From positions 1 through 9,933 of the forward strand of contig JAGQNH010000009.1 in NCBI GenBank assembly GCA_020428185.1: DNA of 9,933 nucleotides, in the 5' to 3' direction. Below are positions 1-6,575 of this stretch, piece by piece. The position numbers and the translations under genes were made by a program. Source of the DNA: Candidatus Saccharimonadota bacterium (GTDB lineage Bacteria > Patescibacteriota > Saccharimonadia > Saccharimonadales > Saccharimonadaceae). The first letter of the stretch is position 1; every line of letters starts with the position of its first letter. Below the pieces are notes generated by a model. It was not told the DNA's origin, searched no databases, and saw only the letters and a program-made list of their open reading frames with translations.

Positions 1-128
1 TCGTTGCCGTCTTCCCATTTGATAGTTTCGTCAGTCGCAGCAGTTGACTGAGTCAAAAAGGCAAAACCTGCCTGTTCGTCGCTAAATACGACGGGGCGGT
101 ATGTTGTTGGATGTATACTGCTTTTCAT
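1..128 (-). CDS. rpmE2: 50S ribosomal protein L31 type B, 5' part (cut by window edge)
   Basis: The minus strand from the ATG at 128 encodes 42 residues beginning [20 protein letters not shown] and continuing with [19 protein letters not shown]. This is the characteristic N-terminal half of the type B L31 protein of the large ribosomal subunit (full family length about 80-90 residues). The conserved IHP, YRPVVF and T-x-TDETI-x-WEDG elements are all visible. The visible part has no cysteines, so it lacks the CxxC zinc ligands found near the N-terminus of zinc-binding type A L31; the ribosome would not need zinc for this protein. A near-consensus promoter lies so close to the ATG that the mRNA should be leaderless, and no Shine-Dalgarno site is present. 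The gene runs off the left edge; the missing part is C-terminal. Confidence 0.93.
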   Translation of the reverse strand, partial: MKSSIHPTTYRPVVFSDEQAGFAFLTQSTAATDETIKWEDGN

Positions 129-137
129 ATATCGCTA

Positions 138-166
138 ATTTTAGCGCTTTTTGGGGTAAATGTCAA
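138..166 (-). promoter_or_regulatory. Promoter of rpmE2 (leaderless type)
   Basis: On the minus strand there is a perfect -35 TTGACA (166-161), a 17-bp spacer and a -10 TAAAAT (143-138). Only 9 nt separate the -10 from the ATG at 128, so transcription should start within about 3 nt of the start codon. The -10 lies inside a 14-bp inverted repeat (133-146, arms CGCTAA/TTAGCG), which could be an operator. Confidence 0.85.
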
Positions 167-181
167 AGGGTTTACAGAGTG

Positions 182-682
182 TTACTTTTTGTCTGTGCTA
201 TTAGTGCCTAGCATAGTGATAGTCTGTGTGTGATGAAGCATCTTTGCTGCGGCAGATCGAAGGCTTGTCCTGCGGACATTCTCGGCTTCAATTTTCGCGT
301 GTAGTTTGTTGAGTGCGCGAACTGCACCGGGAGTTTGAACAAGTAATTTGAACTCTTTCTCCAACTCTGCGAGGTCGTTGTCGCTGAGGTCTTCCAGTCC
401 TACGTAGGTAGTGCGCGCACCCTTCGTGGCTCGGAGTAGTTCGTCTAGTTTTAATTGAACGGCCTTGCTGTCGCGATTTTGGGTATTTTGGATAAGAAAT
501 ACCATCAAGAATGTGATGATTGTTGTTCCAGTGTTGATGACTAGTTGCCAGGTATCGGAGTAGTGAAATGCGGGACCTGTAAGCGCCCATAATATAACGA
601 TGCCGACTGCTCCTAGAAATACAGCTGCGCTACCTGTCCATGTAGAGATTCGGTTCGCGGCTATTCGAAAAGTGTTTTTCAT
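182..682 (-). CDS. Low affinity iron permease family membrane protein (Pfam PF04120-like)
   Basis: This is a 166-residue protein. After a short basic N-terminus it has two hydrophobic segments, about residues 18-36 and 47-65. The block at 43-83 (SDTWQLVINTGTT, then FLMVFLIQNTQNRDSKA, then LKLDELL) is the signature of the bacterial low affinity iron permease family. The C-terminal half is polar, basic and probably helical. Family members are widespread small inner-membrane proteins named after fungal Fet4-like transporters; iron transport by the short bacterial versions is not well proven, so the name is a family label. The ATG at 682 is preceded by an extended -10 only 9 nt away and by no Shine-Dalgarno site. 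The gene is divergent from rpsB and its stop lies 53 nt before the rpmE2 start, with rpmE2 having its own promoter. Confidence 0.85.
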   Translation of the reverse strand: MKNTFRIAANRISTWTGSAAVFLGAVGIVILWALTGPAFHYSDTWQLVINTGTTIITFLMVFLIQNTQNRDSKAVQLKLDELLRATKGARTTYVGLEDLSDNDLAELEKEFKLLVQTPGAVRALNKLHAKIEAENVRRTSLRSAAAKMLHHTQTITMLGTNSTDKK

Positions 683-691
683 AACGACTCA

Positions 692-721
692 AGTATAGCA
701 CTAATGCTTTTGGCGCTACAA
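692..721 (-). promoter_or_regulatory. Promoter of the iron-permease-family gene (leaderless type)
   Basis: Minus strand: an extended -10, TGC-TATACT, with TATACT at 697-692, and a weak -35 TTGTAG (721-716) with an 18-bp spacer. Nine nt separate the -10 from the ATG at 682, so the predicted 5' leader is 0-3 nt. The same TTGTAG hexamer serves as the -35 of the minus-strand promoter at 9764-9792. Confidence 0.65.
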
Positions 722-727
722 GAGGTG

Positions 728-756
728 TTGACTTTCTTCTTCACCTCTGTTACATT
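728..756 (+). promoter_or_regulatory. Promoter of the rpsB-tsf operon
   Basis: A -35 TTGACT (728-733) and a -10 TACATT (751-756) are separated by 17 bp, with an upstream TG (extended -10, 748-749). Predicted transcription start is near 763, giving an approximately 80-nt leader. This is the only promoter in the window with a long leader before a recognised gene. It faces away from the minus-strand promoter at 692-721; the two -35 boxes are 6 bp apart. Confidence 0.72.
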
Positions 757-789
757 AATACAGTTACTAATTTTATTGAAACAATCATT

Positions 790-816
790 GGCTAGCTCCT
801 GAATATATTCGGGGCC
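790..816 (+). promoter_or_regulatory. Hairpin in the rpsB leader, possible S2 autoregulatory element
   Basis: Positions 798-803 (CCTGAA) pair with 808-813 (TTCGGG, one G-U pair) around a 4-nt loop. The flanking GGC (790-792) can pair with GCC (814-816) across an asymmetric bulge. The hairpin ends about 15 nt before the Shine-Dalgarno site. In other bacteria S2 represses its own operon through a structured rpsB leader. Equivalence here is inference from position and fold only; I did not match a defined Rfam motif. Confidence 0.35.
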
Positions 817-830
817 GATGATGAGGAAAT

Positions 831-836
831 AAGGAG
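831..836 (+). promoter_or_regulatory. Shine-Dalgarno site of rpsB
   Basis: AAGGAG, 9 nt before the ATG at 846. It fixes the start and contrasts with the SD-less genes nearby. Confidence 0.85.
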
Positions 837-845
837 TTTAAAGAA

Positions 846-1547
846 ATGGCTGTAGAAGTCGATATTAAACAGCTGCTCGAAGCTGGTGTTCATTTTGGAC
901 ATAAAACGAGCCGATGGCACCCAAAGATGGCGCCGTATATTCATAGCAAGCGTCAGGACAGTCATATCATTGACCTGACAAAAACAGTTGCGGCACTTGA
1001 TGTTGCGTTACCGTTTTTGACGAGTGTTGTTGCAGGTGGCAAGCAAGTATTGTTTGTCGGTACAAAGAAGCAAGCGAAGGATTCTGTAAAGGCGATTGCG
1101 GAAAAGACACATCAGCCATATGTCACTGAGCGTTGGATCGGTGGTATGTTGACAAACGTCGATACTGTGACACAGCAGATCAAGAAGCTAAAAGATCTTG
1201 AGCGACGTATGGAGAACGGTGATCTTGAGAAGCGCTATAGTAAGCTTGAGGTGCAACGTTTTGGTGAAGAGATTGCTGAATTGAATCAAAAGTACGGTGG
1301 TATCAAGGATCTCAATGGTCGCCCCGGCGCAATTGTTGTTGTTGATGTGCTAGTGGATCACAATGCCGTGAAAGAAGCGAACGTACTAGGTATTCCTGTT
1401 GTTGGTATCGTCGATACAAATGCAAATCCATCAGCGATTGACTATGTTGTTCCTGGTAACGACGATGCAATCAAGAGCGTACATTTACTTCTTGATTATT
1501 TCGGCGCAGCTGTAGAAGAAGGTAAAACAAAGAAGGTGGAGGCGTAA
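846..1547 (+). CDS. rpsB: 30S ribosomal protein S2
   Basis: The gene encodes 233 residues, the normal bacterial S2 length. The N-terminus carries the family signature QLLEAGVHFGHKTSRWHPKM followed by PYI and an IIDL-x-KTV motif. The middle has the LFVGTKKQAKD loop and ERWIGGMLTN. The C-terminal core has VVVDVLVDHNAVKEANVLGIPVV-like and VDTNANP motifs, ending with a lysine-rich tail. S2 binds late to the 30S head-body junction, helps recruit S1 in bacteria that have it, and is essential. The gene is first in a two-gene operon with tsf (5-nt gap), the arrangement found in most bacteria. It has a good Shine-Dalgarno site and a structured leader, so autoregulation is plausible. Nothing is truncated or odd. 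Confidence 0.98.
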   Translation: MAVEVDIKQLLEAGVHFGHKTSRWHPKMAPYIHSKRQDSHIIDLTKTVAALDVALPFLTSVVAGGKQVLFVGTKKQAKDSVKAIAEKTHQPYVTERWIGGMLTNVDTVTQQIKKLKDLERRMENGDLEKRYSKLEVQRFGEEIAELNQKYGGIKDLNGRPGAIVVVDVLVDHNAVKEANVLGIPVVGIVDTNANPSAIDYVVPGNDDAIKSVHLLLDYFGAAVEEGKTKKVEA

Positions 1548-1552
1548 TTATA

Positions 1553-2149
1553 ATGGGTATTACTGTTGAAGACATCAAAAAACTAAAAGAATTGACTGGC
1601 ATTGGACTGACCGATGCAAAGACAGCGCTTGTTGAGGCAGACGGCGATTTCGACAAGGCACTTGAAGCACTTCGCAAAAAGGGCCTCACAAAAGCAGAAA
1701 AGAAGGGCGATCGTGAAACGCGTGAAGGTATTATCGATAGCTACGTACATTCTGGCCGTATCGGTGTCGTTGTTGAAGTAAACTGTGAAACTGATTTTGT
1801 TGCACGTCTTCCTGAGTTCAAAGAATTTGCACATCAAATCGCAATGCAGATTGCTGCGATGGCGCCGAAATATTCGACGATGGAAGATGTTCCTGCGGAT
1901 GTATTGGAGGCAAAAAAGAAAGAGTTGCTCGAAAGTGACTCTCTTAAGGGTAAGCCAGCGGAGATGGCAGAAAAGATTGTCGATGGACAACTCAAGAAGC
2001 ATTTTGCTGAACAAGTACTAAGTGAACAGGTATTTGTACTTGATGATAGCAAGACTGTCGGTGAACATATCAAGGAACAGATCGCAAAGAGCGGCGAGAA
2101 TATTCGTATTTCTCAGTTCAAGCGAATCGAACTTGGTGTAAACGAATAA
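1553..2149 (+). CDS. tsf: Elongation factor Ts (short form)
   Basis: EF-Ts is the guanine-nucleotide exchange factor of EF-Tu. The protein has 198 residues, close to the compact Thermus-type form rather than the ~280-residue E. coli form. An N-terminal UBA-like domain (about 1-50) contains IKKLKELTGIGLTDAKTAL and a conserved DFDKALE-LRKKG segment. The catalytic contact motif ETDFVAR is at residues 79-85 (T80, D81, F82), which in the family inserts into EF-Tu to displace Mg2+. The shorter C-terminal half implies one core subdomain, as in Thermus EF-Ts, which works as a dimer; dimerisation here is inference. The start is supported by GGAGG at 1538-1542 inside the end of rpsB, 10 nt from the ATG. 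Co-transcribed with rpsB and followed by a strong terminator. Confidence 0.97.
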   Translation: MGITVEDIKKLKELTGIGLTDAKTALVEADGDFDKALEALRKKGLTKAEKKGDRETREGIIDSYVHSGRIGVVVEVNCETDFVARLPEFKEFAHQIAMQIAAMAPKYSTMEDVPADVLEAKKKELLESDSLKGKPAEMAEKIVDGQLKKHFAEQVLSEQVFVLDDSKTVGEHIKEQIAKSGENIRISQFKRIELGVNE

Positions 2150-2163
2150 ATAACAGTCGTTTT

Positions 2164-2198
2164 AAAAACCGCTCACGAATTCATAGTGGGCGGTTTTT
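2164..2198 (+). terminator. Intrinsic terminator of the rpsB-tsf operon
   Basis: A 13-bp stem (2164-2176 with 2186-2198, one G-U pair) encloses a 9-nt loop. The descending arm ends in GCGG followed by five T. The matching A-tract on the ascending arm means it could also act on the opposite strand. It starts 15 nt after the tsf stop and separates rpsB-tsf from frr, which has its own promoter. Confidence 0.9.
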
Positions 2199-2241
2199 GG
2201 TTACGTTTTGTTATTTGACTGAAGCAAAAATAGTGAAATTT

Positions 2242-2250
2242 TGGTATGAT
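2242..2250 (+). promoter_or_regulatory. Extended -10 promoter of frr (leaderless type)
   Basis: TGG-TATGAT is an extended -10 with the hexamer at 2245-2250. No good -35 is seen at the 17-bp position; a TTGACT at 2215-2220 is too far away (24 bp). Only 9 nt lie between the -10 and the frr ATG at 2260, and there is no Shine-Dalgarno site. Confidence 0.62.
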
Positions 2251-2259
2251 AAATAAGAT

Positions 2260-2814
2260 ATGTTTGACACTGATATATATGAATTAAAAATGGCGGGAGC
2301 GCTCGATCATTTTGAGGCGGAGCTCCGCAAAGTACAAACCGGCCGCGCCCAGCCGAGTATGCTTGATGGCATTAAGGTAGAAGCGTATGGCACGCACATG
2401 CCACTCAACCAAGTAGCGAATGTAACGGCGCCAGAGCCTCAGCAGCTTCAGATAACTCCATTTGATCCGTCTAATATAGGTGCTATTACAGCTGCGATTC
2501 GCAACGATCAATCACTTGGCCTTAACCCTTCTGATGACGGTCGAGTGATTCGTGTGCCAATACCTGCACTTACTGAAGAGCGACGTCGTCAGTTAGTGAA
2601 GCAGGTAGGGGAGAAGATCGAGGAGGCTCGTATTGGACTCCGTGCCGCTCGGCAAGATGCGCTGCATGAAGCAAAGCGTCAAAAGGAAGCAAAGACGCTG
2701 ACCGAGGATGATGTAAAGCTTGTTGAGAAAGAGATTGATAAACTAGTTGCCGACTATCAAGCAAAGCTTGATGCGGCATTTAAAGTTAAAGAACAAGATA
2801 TTTTGAAAGTATAG
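2260..2814 (+). CDS. frr: Ribosome recycling factor
   Basis: RRF, together with EF-G, splits the post-termination ribosome. The 184-residue length is normal (about 185). Conserved blocks are visible: a helix with LRKVQTGRAQPSMLDGIKV near residues 22-40, then YGTHMPLNQVANVTAPEPQQLQI-like strands (domain II region), PFDPSNIGAI, the NPSDDGRVIRVPIPALTEERR segment, and a charged C-terminal helical domain with EAKTLTEDDVKL. The LTEERRRQLVK motif is the usual domain hinge and tRNA-mimic helix. frr opens a transcription unit with the rseP-like, CPBP, proS and greA genes. pyrH, normally between tsf and frr, is absent. The ATG at 2260 fits the close-set -10 box and a leaderless mRNA. Confidence 0.97.
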   Translation: MFDTDIYELKMAGALDHFEAELRKVQTGRAQPSMLDGIKVEAYGTHMPLNQVANVTAPEPQQLQITPFDPSNIGAITAAIRNDQSLGLNPSDDGRVIRVPIPALTEERRRQLVKQVGEKIEEARIGLRAARQDALHEAKRQKEAKTLTEDDVKLVEKEIDKLVADYQAKLDAAFKVKEQDILKV

Positions 2815-2819
2815 ATGAC

Positions 2820-3959
2820 ATGGAACATTTTTTCGGCATTTTAGTGGGATTGCTTGCGCTGACATTTCTCGTTGTTGTTCATGAGTTGGGGCATGCTATT
2901 GCAGCACGAAGAAATGGCGTGGTTGTTGAGGAATTCGGCATAGGATTTCCACCTCGAGCGTGGAGTAAGATGCTCAAGAATAAGATTTTATTCAGTGTGA
3001 ATTGGTTGCCGCTTGGTGGATTTGTTAAATTACAGGGAGAGCACGATGCCGCAACAAAAAAGGGTGATTATGGGTCGGCAAGTTTTTGGGTAAAAACTAA
3101 GATTCTACTGGCGGGAGTGTTTATAAATTGGATAACGGCAGCCGTGCTGTTGTCGATTCTTGCAGTTACCGGATTGCCTCAGGTAATTAACGGACAATTT
3201 ATGGTAGAGGGTGATACGAAGGTATATCCGCAGCTGGTGCAACTAAGTACTGTGAAGTCAGGATATCCTGCAGAAAAGGCAGGTTTGCAGCAGCGTGACA
3301 AAATTGTGCGTTTTGCAGGTCAGGAAGTTCAATCAACGCAAGGTTTTATTGATTTGACTCATGAATTTGCAGGCCAGACGGTTGAAGTGATCTATGATCG
3401 TAGTGGTACAGAAGCTAGCGCGCAAGTGCATTTGAAGGACGATAGCGATGTGGTATTTGGTGCCGGACTGGTTCAGCCAACAGAGACAAGGTCAACATGG
3501 TCCGCTCCTGTTGTTGGTGTCGTTACGGCCGGTCAATTGACATGGGAGACGCTTAAGGGGTTAGGCCAATTATTGGGTAATCTTTTTAATGGTATGTTTA
3601 CGCAGTTAATCGGTAGTGATGACGCTAAAAAGATCGCCAGTAAAGAGTTGGCTGATGCGAGTGATAGCGTGGCTGGGCCGATAGGTATTTTGGGTGTTAT
3701 TTTCCCGGCAGCACAGCAGGCTGGTTTGACACAGTTGACTATGCTCGTTGCAGTCATATCAATAGCACTTGCCGTAATGAATGCGCTTCCAATTCCGGCG
3801 CTTGATGGCGGTAGGTGGTTCACAATGGCTGCATTTCGGGTACTAAGGAAGTCACTTACAAAAGAGCGCGAGGAGAAGATCCAGACCGCTGGCTTTGCGA
3901 CACTCATGATTCTTATAGTATTGGTAACGGTGGCAGATGTCGGAAAAATTATCAACTAA
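2820..3959 (+). CDS. rseP: RseP/RasP-like site-2 intramembrane zinc metalloprotease (M50)
   Basis: The protein has 379 residues. The first membrane helix carries the zinc motif HELGH at residues 21-25 (H21, E22, H25). A GGFVKLQGE segment near residues 67-75 is the membrane-re-entrant loop of this family. A membrane helix near 93-118 is followed by a PDZ domain (about 128-205, with SGYPAEKAGLQQRDKI). The second active-site motif NALPIPALDGG is at 321-331, with D329 as third zinc ligand, and a final helix lies at about 357-377. In model bacteria such proteases cut anti-sigma factors or remnant signal peptides inside the membrane; the substrate here is unknown, and no rseA-like gene is nearby. 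There is one PDZ domain rather than the two of E. coli RseP. The start is 5 nt after the frr stop with only a weak ribosome-binding site, suggesting translational coupling. The 3' end overlaps the next gene by 23 nt. Confidence 0.93.
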   Translation: MEHFFGILVGLLALTFLVVVHELGHAIAARRNGVVVEEFGIGFPPRAWSKMLKNKILFSVNWLPLGGFVKLQGEHDAATKKGDYGSASFWVKTKILLAGVFINWITAAVLLSILAVTGLPQVINGQFMVEGDTKVYPQLVQLSTVKSGYPAEKAGLQQRDKIVRFAGQEVQSTQGFIDLTHEFAGQTVEVIYDRSGTEASAQVHLKDDSDVVFGAGLVQPTETRSTWSAPVVGVVTAGQLTWETLKGLGQLLGNLFNGMFTQLIGSDDAKKIASKELADASDSVAGPIGILGVIFPAAQQAGLTQLTMLVAVISIALAVMNALPIPALDGGRWFTMAAFRVLRKSLTKEREEKIQTAGFATLMILIVLVTVADVGKIIN

Positions 3960-4737
3960 AAAACACGTACATCGTGTAGTTGAGACACATTTTATTAAGG
4001 GTTTCAAAAATAAGTCATACAATTGGCGAATGCTTGGTTTGTTACCGGTGTGGGTTATTGCCGCGTACGCTGTGAGCTATCTCATAATTGTTGCATTACT
4101 TGAGATACTGAAATTAGCAGGAATGCCGGTAAGTAGTTTTCTGCGGCCATCGATTATTCAAGCAGTAGTGGCGACACTTATGTATACGCTTACGATAGCA
4201 ATTATAGTAGTCGTACCATATCTACTGCGAGGAAGATTTTCAACTAATCTAAAGACATTGGGGCTAGATCGCTTGATGTCGTGGACAGACATAGGATTGT
4301 CGCCAGTATTTTATGTTGTATACATGGTGACATTGGCTATCGTAATGGTCATGGTCGAATCATTCTTTCCCTTTCTACCTTTGGATCAAGTACAGGATAT
4401 TGGATTTACCGCTTTTGGGTCATCTACGGATAATATCGTAGCGTTCGTGACGTTGGTTGTTTTTGCGCCAGTTGCTGAAGAGGTGCTGTTTCGGGGGTAT
4501 CTCTATGGTAAACTAAAAGTGTATGTGCCCGCTGTCGTAGCGGCGCTTGTCACAAGTTTCCTGTTTGGAGTTGCGCATTTACAGTTAAATGTCGGAATAG
4601 ACGTGTTTATACTCAGTCTATTCTTGTGTGCATTGCGTAGTCTTACGGGAAGTATTTGGGCCGGTATTCTTGTTCATATGATCAAGAATGGAGTTGCATA
4701 CTTTATATTGTTTGTTCTTCCATTTATTGGAGGATAG
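3937..4737 (+). CDS. CPBP family intramembrane glutamic/metallo-protease (Abi/Rce1-like)
   Basis: A 266-residue multi-pass membrane protein with a basic N-terminus and about seven hydrophobic segments. The family motifs are intact. Motif 1 is EEVLFRG with E181, E182 and R186. Motif 2 is FGVAHL with H214. The last motif is HMIKNG with H247 and N251. These residues line the active site in Rce1-type proteases. Bacterial CPBP proteins do various jobs, including bacteriocin immunity and processing of membrane peptides; nothing here tells which. The ATG at 3937 lies within the last 23 nt of the rseP-like gene, in another frame, so the two are almost certainly co-translated. Two unrelated intramembrane proteases in tandem suggest a shared membrane-proteolysis role, but that is inference. 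Confidence 0.9.
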   Translation: MSEKLSTKKHVHRVVETHFIKGFKNKSYNWRMLGLLPVWVIAAYAVSYLIIVALLEILKLAGMPVSSFLRPSIIQAVVATLMYTLTIAIIVVVPYLLRGRFSTNLKTLGLDRLMSWTDIGLSPVFYVVYMVTLAIVMVMVESFFPFLPLDQVQDIGFTAFGSSTDNIVAFVTLVVFAPVAEEVLFRGYLYGKLKVYVPAVVAALVTSFLFGVAHLQLNVGIDVFILSLFLCALRSLTGSIWAGILVHMIKNGVAYFILFVLPFIGG

Positions 4738-4755
4738 GATAAGGATACGAAATCT

Positions 4756-6003
4756 ATGAGATTGAGCCGATTATTTACGAGAACTAGCAAAACTGTTCCT
4801 GCTGACGAGGTGGCGAAAAACGCCCAATTACTTATTCAGGCAGGTTTTATTCACAAAGAAATGGCCGGTGTGTACGCATATCTTCCGCTTGGCGTGAAGG
4901 TACTTGAGAAGATCAAGCATATTGTGCGTCAAGAAATGAACTCAATTGGTGGTCAGGAAGTAGTGATGACGACATTACAGCCACGTGATATATGGGAAAA
5001 GACTGATCGTTGGGATGATAAGAAGGTGGACAATTGGTTTAAGACAAAATTGGCCAATGGAACCGAATTGGGGGTAGGGCTAACTCACGAGGAGCCAATC
5101 GTTGATGCGGTAGGTAGCTACGTCAATTCATATAAAGATCTTCCGTTTTATGTTTTTCAGATTGGTAATAAGTTTCGAAATGAACTTCGTGCAAAGAGCG
5201 GTCTACTGCGAGGAAGGGAATTTGTCATGAAGGACATGTACAGCTTCGCTCGAACACAAGAAGAGCACGAAGAGATGTACGAGAAGGCAGTTGAGGCATA
5301 TCATCGAGTATATAGTCGTCTTGGGTTGGGCGAGATTACATACCGTACATATGCAGACGGCGGAATTTTTACTCCTCGCTTCAGTGATGAGTTCCAGACA
5401 CTGAGTGAAGTGGGTGAAGATACTATTTTTGTTGATGAGGCAAAAAAGATTGCAGTTAATGAAGAGATTATGACAGACGAAAATCTTGAAAAAATCGGTC
5501 TCAATAGAGACGATTTGGTTGAGCGGCGTGGTGTTGAAGTTGGTAATACATTTCATCTAGAGACGAAATATACTGATGCACTCGGTGTTCAGTTTGTTGA
5601 CGAAAATGGCGAGAAGCAGTCAATGATTATGGGATGTTACGGAATCGGGGTAAGTCGCTTGATGGGTGTTATTGCCGAACATTTTAGTGATGATCGAGGA
5701 TTGGTTTGGCCAGAAGAGATTGCGCCTGCAAAAGTGTATCTCGTACGTATAGGTGGCGAAGGTGCGATATCATGCGCTGATGCACTGTATGATGAATTGA
5801 TATCAAACGGTGTTGAGGTCGTATACGATGACAGAGACGAAAGGCCAGGTGCGAAGTTTGCCGACAGTGAACTTATGGGGATTCCGTATCGTGTTACCGT
5901 GAGTGACAGGCTTGTCGATGCGGGCAAGTACGAGTTGAAGCCTCGAAGTGAAGGCGATGTGATTGAATTGACACACGATGAGCTACTTGCTAAACTAGGT
6001 TGA
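4756..6003 (+). CDS. proS: Prolyl-tRNA synthetase, short form lacking the INS editing domain
   Basis: A class II aminoacyl-tRNA synthetase charging tRNA-Pro. The start shows the bacterial-type signature RLSRLFTRT and AGVYAYLPLGVKVLEKI. Motif 2 is FRNELRAKSGLLRGREF (residues 140-156; R141, E143). Motif 3 is GCYGIGVSRL (293-302; R301). The C-terminal anticodon-binding domain has an alpha/beta fold with VYDDRDERPGAKFADSELMGIP. The length is 415 residues against about 565-575 for typical bacterial ProRS. Between motifs 2 and 3 there are only about 135 residues, so the ~180-residue INS domain that hydrolyses Ala-tRNA-Pro is missing; short forms are also known in some alphaproteobacteria and mitochondria. 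AAGGAT at 4741-4746 is a suitable Shine-Dalgarno site. The stop is TGA, evidence that UGA is a stop here. Confidence 0.96.
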   Translation: MRLSRLFTRTSKTVPADEVAKNAQLLIQAGFIHKEMAGVYAYLPLGVKVLEKIKHIVRQEMNSIGGQEVVMTTLQPRDIWEKTDRWDDKKVDNWFKTKLANGTELGVGLTHEEPIVDAVGSYVNSYKDLPFYVFQIGNKFRNELRAKSGLLRGREFVMKDMYSFARTQEEHEEMYEKAVEAYHRVYSRLGLGEITYRTYADGGIFTPRFSDEFQTLSEVGEDTIFVDEAKKIAVNEEIMTDENLEKIGLNRDDLVERRGVEVGNTFHLETKYTDALGVQFVDENGEKQSMIMGCYGIGVSRLMGVIAEHFSDDRGLVWPEEIAPAKVYLVRIGGEGAISCADALYDELISNGVEVVYDDRDERPGAKFADSELMGIPYRVTVSDRLVDAGKYELKPRSEGDVIELTHDELLAKLG

Positions 6004-6055
6004 CTAGCGGAGCGAGGGTTTACTAAATATCGCAATATTTGCGCTAACAATCTTG

Positions 6056-6060
6056 AAGGA
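6056..6060 (+). promoter_or_regulatory. Shine-Dalgarno site deciding the greA start
   Basis: AAGGA lies 6 nt before the ATG at 6067. This favours that ATG over the in-frame TTG at 6064, whose spacing would be only 3 nt. Confidence 0.8.
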
Positions 6061-6066
6061 TGATTG

Positions 6067-6522
6067 ATGAAGAAATTATTTCAAATTACAGATACTGGTA
6101 AAAAAGAGCTCGAAAAAGAGCTAGATGAACTGAAGGGTCGTCGTGGCGCAATCGCTGATAAGATTGCAGAGGCACGAGATTACGGTGATCTTAGTGAAAA
6201 TGCCGAGTATGATGCTGCACGCGAAGAACAAGGCCTTGTAGAGAGCCGAATTGCTGAAATTGAGGATGTGTTACTCAATGCTGAGATTATCAAAAGTTCT
6301 CGTGGCACGAGTGTCCGCTTGGGCAGTAAAGTAGAGTTAAAGTCTGGCGATAAAGTCGTTTCATATCATGTTGTTGGTCCTGTTGAAGCAGACCCGCTTG
6401 CGGGCAGAATTAGTAACGAGTCACCAATTGGTCTTGCATTGATGGGCAAGAAAGTAGGCGATATTGCTATTATCACCACTCCAAAGGGCAGTATTGAATA
6501 CGAAATTACAAAACTAGGATAA
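6067..6522 (+). CDS. greA: Transcription elongation factor GreA
   Basis: GreA enters the RNA polymerase secondary channel and stimulates cleavage of backtracked RNA. With the ATG at 6067 the protein has 151 residues, near the usual 155-160. The N-terminal coiled coil (about 8-75) carries the tip motif YGDLSENAEYDAA, with acidic D41 and E44 that coordinate the catalytic Mg2+, at exactly the E. coli positions. The C-terminal FKBP-like domain (about 80-151) has VRLGSKVEL, the ISNESPIGLALMGKKVGD segment and ITTPKGSIEYEI. It follows proS by 63 nt. That gap has small AT-rich hairpins but no convincing promoter, so read-through from the frr unit is likely, with a weak internal promoter not excluded. 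The gene ends before a hairpin shared with the convergent gene. Confidence 0.97.
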   Translation: MKKLFQITDTGKKELEKELDELKGRRGAIADKIAEARDYGDLSENAEYDAAREEQGLVESRIAEIEDVLLNAEIIKSSRGTSVRLGSKVELKSGDKVVSYHVVGPVEADPLAGRISNESPIGLALMGKKVGDIAIITTPKGSIEYEITKLG

Positions 6523-6541
6523 TTTCTTATCTTATATATAT

Positions 6542-6574
6542 TATAATACGTCCCTATGTATGGGGCGTATTATG
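6542..6574. terminator. Hairpin between convergent genes, probable bidirectional terminator
   Basis: A 12-bp stem (6543-6554 with 6562-6573, one G-U pair) has a 7-nt loop. It starts 20 nt after the greA stop and ends 2 nt before the minus-strand gene's stop at 6576. T-rich sequence flanks it on both strands (TATTATGTCT on plus, TATAATATATAT on minus), but there is no clean T-tract, so strength is uncertain. Confidence 0.6.
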
Positions 6575-6575
6575 T

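Noticed and set aside
133..152. Hairpin plus T-run reading rightward near 133-152, resembling a plus-strand terminator
   Set aside because: No plus-strand gene ends there, the stem is AT-rich, and the bases are better explained as the -10 and spacer of the rpmE2 promoter.
6025..6043. Small AT-rich hairpins between proS and greA (AAATAT/ATATTT and CGCAA/TTGCG)
   Set aside because: The two pairings exclude each other, the stems are only 5-6 bp and no T-tract follows, so I do not call a terminator or regulator.
5637..6050. Long open frame antisense to proS
   Set aside because: The plus strand encodes a clear ProRS with conserved motifs. The antisense translation is serine-rich without domain features and is a shadow frame.
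6064..6066. TTG start for greA
   Set aside because: The ATG at 6067 immediately follows and has proper spacing from AAGGA (6 nt) and normal GreA numbering (D41, E44).
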